From positions 38,250-102,249 of the forward strand of contig JACEFZ010021730.1 of NCBI GenBank assembly GCA_014155875.1: DNA of 64,000 nt. Direction: 5' to 3'. Below, in pieces: positions 43,705 through 54,898 of this stretch (within the stretch, counting starts at the first letter, position 1; every line of letters begins with the position of its first letter). The position numbers and the translations under genes are program-made. Source of the stretch: Cepaea nemoralis. Lineage: Eukaryota; Mollusca; Gastropoda; Stylommatophora; Helicidae. The notes below the pieces were generated by a model that was given only the letters and a program-made list of their open reading frames with translations, had not been told where the DNA came from and searched no databases.

Positions 43705-43790
43705 CACTAGTGATAACATAGTTGTCTCAGGTAGAGGATCGACCTGGCTAGTGATATACTTGTTGGTCTAGGAAATGACAGCCATGGCTG
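43705..43790 (+). repeat. Right remnant of the 43-bp minisatellite
   Basis: CACTAGTGATAACATAGTTG, AGGATCGACCTGGCTAGTG and GTTGGTCTAGG units like those at 41,830-42,020. Confidence 0.8.
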
Positions 43791-44419
43791 GTTATGAAAT
43801 AGTTGTTGCATGGGGTTGACTGAGAACCATGGTATATGTGTGACCTTTTTGTCTGAATTGACGGAATCACAAGCTGTTTAGTGACTTGGTTCCCCGAGTA
43901 GGCAAGCAACATACTCAATCCAAGTAACCAGTAAACCCTCCACTCGGAGTGGACAAGCCATAGGTTGCTGGTCATCTGTCATCATTGTGAGGAATTACTG
44001 GGACTCTCTTGCAATCTTCCAACACGTAAAATGTGTTGTCTCCAGCAGGCTTCATCACAGTGAGATCATGGTTGATGCTCCCATCGTTGGCCACACCACC
44101 GTCTGTTTCCAAGAAGGTGAAAGGAAGCTGTGATCAGTGAGGTAGCTGACCCTTGTTATTCCATACCTGTTTATCCCATTAAGAGAGGGTTTGGAATGTG
44201 AGAAAATACTTTAGTACAGAGACCAGTCTCTCTTTGAACAGCTGCAGATGTTCACAGTTGAATACATATTCCATGAAGAAGTAGATATATTATTTCTATT
44301 GCAGGATGTATTCTATTCACTGATTCAGTGCCAAACCAAACTTAGGTTTGGACCAAATAAGGTGCTCAGTCAAAGGAACAAATATTATAATGTAAAATTC
44401 CATTTACTGAACATTAAAA

Positions 44420-44500
44420 TTGCGGAAGATACCGCGAAAGAAAACACTCACGATAACCATGCGGAAGATACCGCGAAAGAAAACAATCACGATAACCATA
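44420..44500 (+). repeat. Two-copy 39-bp duplication
   Basis: GCGGAAGATACCGCGAAAGA and CGATAACCAT occur twice in tandem. Confidence 0.9.
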
Positions 44501-44534
44501 GTATGGCGATATATCGCCCTTCTGTCCAAATGAG

Positions 44535-44662
44535 AGATCTTCTGCGTTCATCCAGAGTGTTTTTTCAGACATAATTCTGTCGTGTCAGGTTTTGCGCCCT
44601 TAGGCCAACACATCCGACTTCTGCGGGTTTTTGTTGACCAGGTTAACCTTCCCTGTTCAAAT
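44535..44662 (-). mobile_element. SINE5-like repeat
   Basis: TCTGCGTTCATCCAGAGTG, TTAGGCCAACACATCCGAC, TTTTTGTTGACCAGGTTAAC. Confidence 0.68.
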
Positions 44663-44769
44663 GGGAGATGACATCTGGCAATATATTATCGTTCGGCACT
44701 GAATCAGTTAAAAACTGCAACAAATGTGTATGGAACACAAAAGACGGTGCTTCTGCAAAAGTTACTTAG

Positions 44770-45085
44770 GGGTTAAAGTTTAGAGGGTCAACTTCTTTGT
44801 GCCAGGTTGTACCCCATACAGCTCTGTCTTCTTTCCACAAAAAGGGGGTTCAAAGACGAGATGATCGACTTCATTGGGATTGATTCCATATGACTCGGTA
44901 TCTTTTCTTTCCAAGGAGCAGGCTGCCAAAAGCATCGCACGGATCATGAACCCTGTAGCTTCATCGACAGTTCTCGAGGAGTCTCCAAAAAAATTGCACT
45001 TGTGGACCAACTGATAGTCTGAAAACGAACCCATGACCTTCGTAATGGAAGACAGGCAGCTTGATCACTTGGCTACGGACACCAC
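44770..45085 (-). mobile_element. SINE1 copy with internal partial duplication
   Basis: Two SINE1 tail pieces in tandem (AGAGGGTCAACTTCTTTGTG at 44781 and GAGATGATCGACTTCATTGG at 44858), then body and head ending GATCACTTGGCTACGGACAC. Confidence 0.72.
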
Positions 45086-45210
45086 TAGTGCACACAAGTG
45101 TGGTTATGTTGTTGCCAGGATTGAATTCACTAACGGTAGAAAGTTCAAGGAGCCCTGGTAATCTCATCATGTCTAAAGTACAGCTACAGGTGCCAGAAAA
45201 GCTTGTGGTC

Positions 45211-45287
45211 AGTGTTTTAGACCAATGTGCAGTGGTGCTGGGAATGTGTAGTTTTAGACCAATGTGCAGTGGTGCTGGGAATGTGTA
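45211..45287 (+). repeat. Two-copy 38-bp duplication
   Basis: TTTTAGACCAATGTGCAGTG and GTGCTGGGAATGTGTAG repeated head to tail. Confidence 0.9.
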
Positions 45288-45484
45288 GAGTCCACAATGC
45301 CATATTCAACAAGTAATCGTGTACATCTACAGTAGCAAACACAGCTCCCCAAGTTGTAAATATAATACTTGTAATAGCTGTACCTGTATTTAAACGACTA
45401 TGAAGCATATACATATATAAAGACCAACAAATTGGCACATCCACTATATTTATTTTTGTGTATTTTTCCTCTTGAACTCTGGGA

Positions 45485-45690
45485 AGCGTGAGCCACAGTA
45501 GTGCAATGGCTAGCATACTTGGCTGTTGACCTGGATATCGTGTGTTCAGATCCCCTTAAGTGCAAATGTGTTTCATTGATCTGGGCTACCGGGTCAACCC
45601 AGTTTACAACTGGTCCATGGCATTTCCTGGAAAGCAAAGATTACCAGCATGTTATTGACCGTGTCACTCACCGAGTACCGGCTGGTTTAA
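45485..45690 (+). mobile_element. SINE3 copy
   Basis: GAGCCACAGTAGTGCAATGG head, GTGTTCAGATCCCC B-box-like, TGGGCTACCGGGTCAACCC and GGAAAGCAAAGATTACC body. Confidence 0.72.
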
Positions 45691-46430
45691 ACGTGGGGGA
45701 ACTATCATGATATACCAAACACATCTCATGGTGTGACGAAGGACTCCTGTACATGTTGACTTAGTTAGGCGTGACAAGATACCATAGAAGTCATCCAGTG
45801 GCAGGTACGATTGTAAAGGTGTGAATTATCAGGCGCTGCATTATAAGGTGTCATGTGACCAGTTCATTTTCTCGCCATGTTTCCTTCCTAGAGAGTTTTC
45901 AGAAGACTGAAAATTGTCAGTTGCCTTTTTATACATCTGGATTAATCTCGGGGTGGCACTTATGTGAACAATGTTCTACCGCAGATTGGGGATTGAACTC
46001 TGACTGCCTCGCTAGTCAACGGGCACAGAGATATCTTATTTATTCTATCATTTATCAGCAAATGGAACATAGATCCTTAACCTTCCCATTCCTAGATCTC
46101 CTATCCGTTTATTATTTATAGTTCCTATCACGTGTTCTCCATGTTTTTCATCAGTATCTAATTTTCTTCTCTGTGTTTGTTTTAGATCTGCCTATATTCC
46201 TTCTCCCCTGTGGATTCCAGTGGAAGAACTATTTAGTTATGGTTATGCTATTAATAGATCTGTCAAGATCAGACTGTACAAGTAACTTGTGGTATCCATT
46301 TTCTTAAGTGTGAGAGTTGAGACTGTCACTGTAGAAACAATGGAGGATCAAGGCATTAGAATACAAAAGCTGTAGGAAAATGCTGTGCAATTTGTATGGG
46401 GAGGAGAAAACAAATTCCTTTGTTAGAGAC
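45690..46430. other. Unassigned intergenic sequence
   Basis: No feature supported. Scattered T-rich tracts end in AG but no open exon could be tied to a protein. Confidence 0.4.
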
Positions 46431-46434
46431 AATA

Positions 46435-46575
46435 TATTCTTCTGCGTTCATCCGGAGTTTGTTTTTCCGGCGTGATTGCGTTGTGCCTGTTTACAACAGA
46501 GCTGTGTTCTTGCGCCGTTAGGCCGACACATCCGACTTCTGCGGGCATTTGTTGACCGGATTAACCTTCCCGGGG
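46435..46575 (-). mobile_element. SINE5-like repeat
   Basis: TTCTTCTGCGTTCATCCGG, GTGCCTGTTTACAACAGAGC, TTAGGCCGACACATCCGAC, TTGTTGACCGGATTAACC. Confidence 0.7.
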
Positions 46576-46599
46576 GTTTCTTATGATGTTTGACTCTCA

Positions 46600-46870
46600 C
46601 TGTTGTGGTGTTATCCCCCATGCCAGGTGGCCCATATAGAACAGCCAAAGACATCCTGGTCAGCCCTCAAGGGAAGGCAGAGGCAGACCATGGGCATTCC
46701 CCGCCATCCAAGGAGGCTTCCATACTTGCAGAGCCGACACATAGCACTCTGGTACTGGGCTCACCCAAGGAATCGTCACGTCCTGCACATGGCTGCTTAG
46801 CCTCACTTCCGTATATTGGGCCTTCCGTTCACCATAGGCTGTTCTTCCGGAAACCAGAAGAATGCAGTCT
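46600..46870 (+). other. GC-richer segment with open + frame, unassigned
   Basis: A frame from 46590 runs 143 codons into the three-copy repeat (RTAKDILVSPQGKAEADHGH and onward). It has no recognisable domain and no splice context. Possibly an old transposon piece. Confidence 0.3.
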
Positions 46871-46874
46871 GCAG

Positions 46875-47005
46875 ATGACATCTGCAGGCCATCTAAACCA
46901 GATTTGTCAGAGGCAATATTATGCCTGCAGGCCACTAAAACCAGATTTGTCAGTTAGAGACAATATTGTGCCTGCAGGCCATCAAAACCAGATTTGTCAG
47001 TGGCC
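46875..47005 (+). repeat. Three-copy repeat, about 45-50 bp
   Basis: CTGCAGGCCATCTAAACCAG and ATTTGTCAGAGGCAATATT in three diverged units. Confidence 0.85.
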
Positions 47006-47554
47006 AAACATCGTAAGCTAGGTATGGGCATGTCAAACATCGTGACACCTTCTGAAAGGCAGTCCTCCGTGGAACAGTTGTGAGCAAGTGGAGAAGATGA
47101 AGACAAAGAAAATCCTGAACAGGTAACAATAAAGAATGGATAATACGCAGTATTTCCACACTTGCATGCATCACGATGCAGAGGTTAGAGCGGTAGAATA
47201 TGGGATGTGATGATTATTAACATATCTGAGTAACTGACAGTGTTCTATCCGGCACAAGTGCCATTCCCTCCACTCTCCTGTCTCACCAGAATTTAACACT
47301 GTCTGTAGCGATACTTATATTTTTTTTACAATAGAAAATCAAGATCTATAGCTGTGAAGTATTAGGATTATTATATTTTTAGGCCAAAGTGCACATAGGA
47401 ATAGGTGGCCAGTCTTTCCTTCCTGTAGCGAACGGCGAGTGCAGGCATCAAACCCTTGCCCGACCTCTCTCGTTCCACTGTCGGCGTGATCTTCTCACAT
47501 GTACACCCATTTAAGTCCGCTGAAATACTTATGGTCATGTTTTATTCTGGTATA

Positions 47555-47700
47555 ATCTATCTATCCATCCATCCATCCATCCATCCATCTATCGCTCTCA
47601 CTCTCTTTATATCTCTCTTTGGCTGTCTCAATCTCTCTCTGTCCCTCTCTCGCTCTCTTTATATCTCTCTTTGTCTCTCTCAGTCTTACTCTCACACACA
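47555..47700 (+). repeat. (ATCC)n and CT-rich low complexity
   Basis: CATCCATCCATCCATC run followed by TCTCTCTTTGTCTCTCTC-type sequence. Confidence 0.92.
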
Positions 47701-47814
47701 AACAAGTCTTGATTTGTCCAGCTAAGGTCGTTAGGTCCTCATTAATGATGACAGCTCAGGCTCTAACGTCAATAGGTAGCCGTACCACCACGATGTATAT
47801 TAGGAAGGTTTTTT

Positions 47815-48050
47815 TTTTTGCATATCCTTTACAGGACATCGCTGTCAACATCAGCATATTTCAGCTGTATGTTGATCTCTTGGCAAGATTACGCTCAGTA
47901 GTTTGCCATTGCTTTCTGAGCGGCCGGCTCACATACCCAGTAAGTTACCGATGCGATTCGAACCACTGCTGATTCTCACCGTCATCACGCTACGAGAGTA
48001 TACGAGATTACGGAGAAAAGTCATAACCTCTAAGCCACGAAGCCGGCTAT
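47815..48050 (-). mobile_element. SINE2 copy
   Basis: Complete head (AAGCCGGCTTCGTGGCTTAG on the minus strand) to the TTTACAGGACATCG 3' block, nearly identical to the copy at 63014. It is preceded by a T-run. Confidence 0.87.
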
Positions 48051-48171
48051 TAGGAAGGTAACTAACGATAAATAAAAGACGAGAATACATATCATATCAT
48101 ACTGTGATTAGGCAAGGGACAGAAATATGGGAATCTTTTGCAACTAACATCTGGGCTGTTTGTTTGTTTTC

Positions 48172-48355
48172 TCCTTCTTCTTCCTCCTTCTCTTCTTCTT
48201 CCTCCCCCTCTTCTTCTTCTGCGTTCGTCCGGAATGTTGTTTTAGACGTAATTGCGTTGTGCCTGTTTACAGCAGAGCTGCAATATTTGCACCTTTCAGC
48301 CACCTCATTTGACTTCTTCAGGCATTTGTTGACCGGGTTACCTTCCCAGGTTTGT
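48172..48355 (-). mobile_element. SINE5-like repeat with long CTT-rich end
   Basis: A (CTT/CTC)n run 48172-48222 leads into TGCGTTCGTCCGGAATG, GTGCCTGTTTACAGCAGAGC and GGCATTTGTTGACCGGG. Confidence 0.7.
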
Positions 48356-48464
48356 TTTCAAACCTCTTACCCTTGTACAACTGGCGATGGCCGAGTTCCA
48401 TCCCTGTAAGCAAGGCACATACTCTAATATGGGAATCCTTTGCAATATCGCTGGACCAGATTTG

Positions 48465-48690
48465 GTACTGTCGGTCATTTATCTGCAGTTTCACAATCCA
48501 AACATATCCGGTTTGGAATCAGACGCGGGTGATTTGAGAGCAGCCCACTGTGTGTTGATTTTCACAACGGTATGAGCATCAGCCATTCAGAAAGCGATGG
48601 CAAACTACTGAACGTAAAATTGTCTACACAATCACAAACAGCTAATAAATGCTGGAGTTGACTGTGACGTCCTATAAAGGACTCCCAACT
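48465..48690 (+). mobile_element. SINE2-related 3' part
   Basis: Very similar to 22620-22830 (GGTTTGGAATCAGACGCGGG, GATGGCAAACTACTGAACG, GTCCTATAAAGGACTC). Confidence 0.68.
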
Positions 48691-49324
48691 GACTTTGCAA
48701 CTTATTAAAAGACACCGTCAAGGTAAAAGAGAAATGTGGGAATCCTTTGCAATATCTGCGGGTTAGTTTTGGCACTTCCCCGAATGTACGACCTACAAGG
48801 TCTTCGAACTTGCTAATTTGTTGTGGTCAGAAATATGTTTGTGTTGCTTATAAATGATGATCATATATGTCAAGGGGCTCAGTTCATTCTGGAACTCTGT
48901 TTACTGCTCATGTTTCTACACCATCAGTAATGAACCATCAATATTAACACTTGATCAAACTGGTTTGTCATTTGTTTGAATATAAATGTGTCTATAGTTT
49001 TAGCCGTTTATATTTTGCATCTGTCTTATGATGCTTATTAGACAATGGCGTGGCTGGAGACACAAACCTTCACTCGTGCATGTTTTGTCATCGGCAGCGT
49101 GGGTAAACTATGAAAGATCGAGATGAGTTGGGTCAGAAGGCAGTGGTTTGAATCTCTTAGGAGGTCAAGACTGACTAGTACCTGTTTCATTTTTGTGCCA
49201 GGGCTTCTGTATGAGGAAATGGACTAGCAAAATTGTTAACGAAGAAAAATCTACCCTAGGTAGGAGAAGCAACGACTGCAGCAGGATATAACTATAGGAA
49301 ATAAAAACAGGTGTGTGTGTATCC

Positions 49325-50216
49325 CATAAGATCTGGAGTACGACAAGGTTATGTTCATAACATATATAGACAACATATGTAAAGAAACCAGCCAAGTAGA
49401 GACCACATGACGAGAACACAGAAGAAGAACTTATACCATTAGAGAACTCCTGTTTACGGAAGACCAAGCTCTAATAGCAAAATCAGAAGTTGAATTACAA
49501 GACCACATGAATAATCTAAACTACGTGTGTAAGGAACATAACATGAAAATTAGTACCAGTGAAACAGAGGTAATTACTAAAGAAGATAAAACAACAACAA
49601 TTCACCTAAACGAACATCCCTTGAAACAAGTAAAGAGTTTCAACTACCTAGGAAGTATAAATCACCAAATGGCAAATCAGAAGACGAGATCGAAAATAGA
49701 TGCAATAAGGCAAACCAACTCATTGGACAAATGGCGCCAATACTAAAAAACAAACATGTATCAATAACTACTAAGAAAGCACTTTACAACACAATCCTCC
49801 TACCAAGTCTATGTTACCAATGCCAAACCTGGACAATGACAGAAAAAGAGAAAAGAAAAGTCACAACAAAAATGAGATTCCTGAGGAGAATACTCAATGT
49901 ATCAAGAAGAGATAAGACCGGAAATGAAGAAATCAGGACTAAAGTGGGGGTTATAGCTGCGCTAGATTTTATGAGAAGGCAGCAAGTTAAATGGTTTGGC
50001 CATGCAAGAAGGTTACGAACTAACAGTATACGGTACCACAACAAGCAATGTACAGTCCAGATGAAGGAAGAGGCCGACCACGTAGACGATGGACGCAGGG
50101 AATAACAGAGTCCATGGAAATATCGATACATGAAGCCCATAAGCGAGCACTCTCCCGCTGTTTATACTTCACCTCGACACCGCAAAGTACAAGAGGAACA
50201 TGATAAGTTGAGATGA
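49325..50216 (+). mobile_element. LINE A copy, RT C-terminal half with internal deletions
   Basis: Carries TIRELLFTED (FADD box mutated), LNEHPLKQVKSFNYLGSI, the thumb region and the full 3' end including CTTCACCTCGACACCGC and AACATGATAAG. Deletions and frame breaks compared with 50406-51280 make it inactive. It lies in the same orientation about 190 bp upstream of that copy. Confidence 0.83.
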
Positions 50217-50221
50217 GTTGT

Positions 50222-50300
50222 GTGTGTGTAGCTCCTGCACAAAGGTAAGATATACTATTACACAATGTACGTACCTTATAACGAACTCCACAATATGTTT
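50222..50300 (+). repeat. Repeat shared in inverted form with 56610-56690
   Basis: GTAGCTCCTGCACAAAGGTA and TTATAACGAACTCCACAATA match the reverse complement of 56610-56690. Both border LINE A copies. The family is not recognised. Confidence 0.7.
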
Positions 50301-50405
50301 GTGTTGTTCCGTTTCTGATGAATATTTGTATAATCGAAACATCGTTTACTGTGTTGTATTATACTTATTTTTTATTTCATTATTATATTTTTATATGTTT
50401 TCTTC

Positions 50406-51280
50406 AGAACCCTTCACCATAAGATCTGGAGTACGACAAGGTTGTGTCCTGCCCCCTCTCTTGTTCATAACATATATAGACAACATATGTAAAGAAACCA
50501 GCCAAGCAGAGATAGCAAGAATACCACATGACGAGAACACAGAAGAAGAACCATCTGCAAATCTAACCATTAGAGAACTCCTGTTTGCGGACGACCAAGC
50601 ACTAATAGCAAAATCAGAAGCTGAATTACAAGACCACATGAATAGTCTAAATGAAATGTGTAGGGAACATAACATGAAAATTAGCACAAGCAAAACAGAG
50701 GTAATGACTATAACTAAAGAAGAACAAACAACAACAATTCACCTAAACGAACATCCCTTGAAACAAGTAAAGAGTTTCAAGTACCTGGGAAGTATAATGT
50801 CATCAAATGGCAAATCAGAAGACGAGATCGAAAATAGATGCAATAAGGCAAATCAACTCATTGGACACATGGCACCAATACTAAAGAACAAACATGTTTC
50901 AGTAACTACTAAGAAAGTACTTTACAACACAATCTTCCTACCAACTCTATGCTACCAATGCCAAACCTGGACAATGACAGAAAAAGAGAAAAGAAAAATC
51001 ACAACAACAGAAATGAGGTTCCTGAGAAGAATACTCAACGTATCAAGAAGAGATAAGATCAGAAATGAAGAAATCAGGACTAAAGTGGGGGTTAAAGCAG
51101 CACTAGATTTTATTAGAAAGCAGCAAGTCAAATGGTTTGGCCATGCACGTAGGTTACCAGTCAACAGCATACCACAACAAGCAATGATGTACAGACCAGA
51201 GGGAAACAGAGGAAGAGGCCGACCACGTAAACGTTGGACGGAGGGAATAGCAGAGTCCATGGGAATATCGATATATGAAG
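50406..51280 (+). mobile_element. LINE A copy with open RT frame, split by the LTR element
   Basis: An open frame from EPFTIRSGVRQGCVL through ELLFADDQALIAK (the FADD catalytic box) and FKYLGSIMSSNGKSEDEIE to GRGRPRKRWTEGIAESMGIS. This is the palm-to-C-terminal part of a non-LTR reverse transcriptase. The 5' half is missing, as is usual for truncated LINE insertions. The last codons resume at 56488 after the LTR element. No stops are seen, so the copy is young. Confidence 0.88.
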
Positions 51281-51510
51281 TATAACAGAGCAGGAACTCG
51301 CAAGACGTGTTGTAGTTGTTAATATAAAGTTTATTTGCACATGATGACAATATAGCTTCTTCTCCGGTCCAAGACCTGATGTTAACTGCCCTTGCTAACC
51401 CAATACGTCACGATTGAGCATCTCTCACCCTTTCACTCTCGATGCTCAATCGTGCTGTATCTATTTCCCACTAGATCCTAATAATACCCCAGTACTCCCG
51501 TACTGTTACA
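51281..51510 (-). repeat. Downstream (3') LTR of the 5.2-kb element
   Basis: 230 bp, three differences from the other LTR. AATAAA is at 51335-51330 and the hairpin arms are at 51409-51421 and 51442-51454. The polypurine tract lies directly upstream on the minus strand. Confidence 0.9.
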
Positions 51511-53106
51511 CCTCCCCATGTTTGTTAAAGAATTTTCCTTATAAAGGAAAACTCTTTACTCCTACTCCTCTTACTCTATTCCCTCCTTTTCCTTACTTCT
51601 CACAGTTCCTCTAATCTTCCCCAAACCAACTCTAACTTAAATGAATATTCAATTTCTTTAACTTTTTCCCTTGCTATATAGTCAACCCCCTTCTTCTTCG
51701 TTTCTGGCCCTTCAACCAACCATAACATATTTACATATCTTTAATAACAATTCAATCTCAACTTTATATAATACCTCATAACATCATAACACGTCTTCCT
51801 CAAATACTCCTTCTTCTCTTCATAAGCAATCTGCTTAAAATTTCAAACTCAACTCTAACACCAACTCCTTATTTTTATCACCAACGCTACTAATCTACTA
51901 ATCCCCCACTTTCAACTAACCTGAAATTACTTTCACACGATAGGAAGACAAAGAATCGGTGGCCACCGGTATTTAAAAGAAGAAATAGAACTCTTTCAAA
52001 CAAACAACACTCACCTAAATCACACACCCCTTTACCCCCCTATGTCATTTGAGACTTTATGTAATAACATCGCGACAACCTAACGTGTCCCTACAAAAAA
52101 CACTTCAGACGCCACCTCAACATTCCAGCAATCATTCAGCACAATCTACACGTATTGATCTCCTCTACACACGTTGACACAAGACATATCAACGCCACTC
52201 TTACATTGTATCTATGTACTTCACTTAGGCGACGTCATCACACCTCTCTCCTACTTCCTTCATCACGACGAACACCTGTCTGAGTACAGTTATACTCACG
52301 TACGAACAACGCACAACCAGACGAATTTTTCCAGAGGACTTTCTCAATTCACTGCTTTCTTATATCTCTACTTTACTCAACCAGTCACTCCTATACGAAG
52401 GTCAGACCCTATACATTACCTCTCGCAACTTATATTGAAAGCGCTTTCACAGCACTATTTACTATCTCTTTAAAACAAACTTCATTCCAACAGGTCACTA
52501 ATCTCGTAACTATTATTCTATACTTCTCCACACAACAACTTTCTTCTTTCTCCGCAAGCAGGACGTCACTCATATCTTCTAAGCATCCACTTCTACAGTC
52601 TTTTACTCTTAATATTCTCGTGTTCAACTGGCTATTTTACACACAGGATACTCAGTACCTCCTCAATCTATATCTCCTCACCAGACACTCTCGGTTCACC
52701 TGTCAACAATACTATTCTTTCTTCTCCAACCAACAAGCAAAACTATCTCGGACATCACGTCATAGCTCTGAGTCGAAAGCATTCTAATACGAACATTCAT
52801 ACTTAATTTATCTCTCACCCTCTACTAATTCTGTGCCTGAATCTACCCTATTTACTCTATTTTACTTAATTTACTCTCCCTACATCGTAACCAAACAGAA
52901 GATATCCTGTATTACGTAATCCACGTGGAATATCATTTGCCGTAACTCTCTAGCCTCAACAACACCCTCGACTATTCTGTACCATGTGATACTACACCAA
53001 CAAAATTCATCTGCCTATTTTAGACAGCTCATATACCTATATGCTCAAACCGCAATTCTTCTCATACACCAAAACTATTCCATTTTCCTTCCTCACCCCA
53101 GGAAAT

Positions 53107-53886
53107 TTAACCGTTATAGAGTGTGTCCAAGTTAAATATTTCATTGTCTCTCAATACATTAACCCGTCTTTCACTTATAATGTCATCTTCACTATCTGTT
53201 GTCAACTTATTAAAGTACTCAGGTCTTAAGGTCCTAAGGTCTTCTATTTTACTTAAGTCACTTTCTGTCGTTGAGTAAATTCCCGCTAACTGTCTACCAC
53301 TATTCTTCTTCTTAAATGAGTTCTTTCTATTTCCTTTATTTGCGTCAGTCTGCTCACTGTTTCCTGTGTACCTTACGTAACGTTTGTACCTCCCCATTTC
53401 GTCTTCAGACGACACACTAACAATAGTTCCCTCATCAGATTCATTATAGTAGTTCACCGCAGCCACGTCGACTCTATTCCTATAGTCGTCTTTAGAACGT
53501 CTGACTTTCTTTCTCTTTCTTGGTATTCGTCTCTTATCTTTCCCTACTTTCTTGTCATACAAACCAGTATCTTGTTCCACAGAGTCACTAACCAAAATTC
53601 TGTCCGTCTGTCTACCAGTAACTATACCGTATGAGGGAACATCACGCTTCGATTCAGGATCTGCTCGTAGTGCAGCTCTCTCATTCTCTGAATCATCAGT
53701 AATAATATCTGTTTCAGCATCACTATAATATTCGGCTGTATGAATATCTTCTCCGTAACTTGAATTCTGACAGCTAATATTCCTACACCATTTGGGAATT
53801 AGTTTCCTGTATATAGCTGAAGAACTTGACATGGCACTACATCTATTTACAATCATACTATTCCTTTCCTTAATACTTTTCTTCAT
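53107..53886 (-). CDS. Unrecognised acidic/basic protein, ORF2 of the LTR element (259 aa)
   Basis: Starts MKKSIKERNSMIVNRCSAM and overlaps ORF1 by four bases (ATGA), an arrangement that suits termination-reinitiation on one mRNA. It has acidic runs (YYSDAETDIITDDSENE, SSEDEM, TTDSEDDI) and a strongly basic stretch (RRIPRKRKKVRRSK) that would serve as a nuclear localisation signal. It has many possible casein-kinase-type Ser/Asp sites. No known domain is visible. The uninterrupted 259 codons in AT-rich DNA argue for a real gene. Confidence 0.58.
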   Translation of the reverse strand: MKKSIKERNSMIVNRCSAMSSSSAIYRKLIPKWCRNISCQNSSYGEDIHTAEYYSDAETDIITDDSENERAALRADPESKRDVPSYGIVTGRQTDRILVSDSVEQDTGLYDKKVGKDKRRIPRKRKKVRRSKDDYRNRVDVAAVNYYNESDEGTIVSVSSEDEMGRYKRYVRYTGNSEQTDANKGNRKNSFKKKNSGRQLAGIYSTTESDLSKIEDLRTLRPEYFNKLTTDSEDDIISERRVNVLRDNEIFNLDTLYNG

Positions 53887-54617
53887 TGGCTTCCTTTCGT
53901 CCTTGGTTTTCGTATGTCTATCTTTCTTACCTTCAACTTTGGTTCCCCATTAGTCAAATGAGTTGGTTTTGACTGAGTTTCTATTAAGTCAGTTTGACTT
54001 CCCTTTGTTATCTTGCTGACTGGTTGTACCTGAGTCTGCGTACTACTTTCTATCGTATTACTTGCCTGCGTCTGTGTCTCTCGGTTTCTTTTCTTTACTA
54101 ATAACGTCGTCTTCTTTTCCTGTCCACTAGTCACATTCGCAACCATTTTAGGATTAGTCTGTATTTTATTTACAGGTTCAACTCTGTCTCTTACACCTGA
54201 GTTTAGATATTGTCTTTGCCTTTTCTCTAACCAGTCGTCACGTCTTTTTCTAGCAGTTGCACTGTAGAGAGGGCCAGTCCCATGATTTCCTTGAAATGTT
54301 TCTCTCACGCCCATTTTTGTATTTATAACTACTATACCAGTCCGACCTTCACTATTTCGTCTGTTCTCACCGTCTTTTACTCTATATAGATCAGGCCTTG
54401 GTTCGTCATAACCATATTGTCTTCTGTCTTTATTAAGCAATGGCTGTCTCCTGTTATTCTTTCCTACTCCATTACAGTCTACCTTAAATCTATAAGGGTC
54501 TTTTCTAGTCGTTCTGTTCTTCAACGTTTCCAGAAAATTCTCTACTTCCGTAATTGACACCTTTAATTCCCCTAACCATGTACTAACACGTTGTAACTCC
54601 CCACTCAAGTAATTCAT
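53883..54617 (-). CDS. Unrecognised protein, ORF1 of the LTR element (244 aa)
   Basis: Starts MNYLSGELQRVSTWLGELK and runs 244 codons to a TGA that overlaps the next ORF's ATG (ATGA). The first 35 residues have a heptad-like Leu/Val pattern that could form a short coiled coil. The rest is Lys/Arg/Thr/Gln-rich and looks disordered, with STQTQVQPVSK-type stretches. There are no zinc knuckles and no enzyme motifs. It is intact, which fits recent activity. By position and basic character it might be a capsid-like or RNA-binding protein, but that is a guess. A 33-codon frame (EEEVERLFQVDRYLKRKKYE) overlaps its start in another frame. Confidence 0.6.
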   Translation of the reverse strand: MNYLSGELQRVSTWLGELKVSITEVENFLETLKNRTTRKDPYRFKVDCNGVGKNNRRQPLLNKDRRQYGYDEPRPDLYRVKDGENRRNSEGRTGIVVINTKMGVRETFQGNHGTGPLYSATARKRRDDWLEKRQRQYLNSGVRDRVEPVNKIQTNPKMVANVTSGQEKKTTLLVKKRNRETQTQASNTIESSTQTQVQPVSKITKGSQTDLIETQSKPTHLTNGEPKLKVRKIDIRKPRTKGSQ

Positions 54618-54851
54618 ATTTCTTCCTTTTTAAATATCTATCAACCTGAAACAATCTTTCTACTTCTTCTTCTGCATATTCTTGAACTCAGCCGAAATTA
54701 TGCCTGTTTCTCCACTGTGCTGTGATGGAACTGTTATGCTAAAATATTTCTATATACATCACTAAATCAATTTCACAGTCGTACTTATCTAAATTAACTA
54801 TATGATTCACACAAGAGAATTGTTCAATTAGTCAATTGTACGTAAAATTAC

Positions 54852-54898
54852 CTATGTTCGTTATCGGTTAGAATACGCCAGGAGTCTTGTTCCGCCAT
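54852..54898 (-). CDS. Candidate short 5' coding exon in the LTR element
   Basis: On the minus strand, CAGCATGG opens MAEQDSWRILTDNEH and is followed by AG|GTAATT, a usable donor. It lies about 280 bp upstream of ORF1. No in-frame acceptor could be fixed by eye, so this is a suggestion only. Confidence 0.25.

Noticed and set aside
53041..53229. Small + strand frames inside the LTR element (also near 55188 and 55542)
   Set aside because: Opposite to the element's transcription, short, and without recognisable content.
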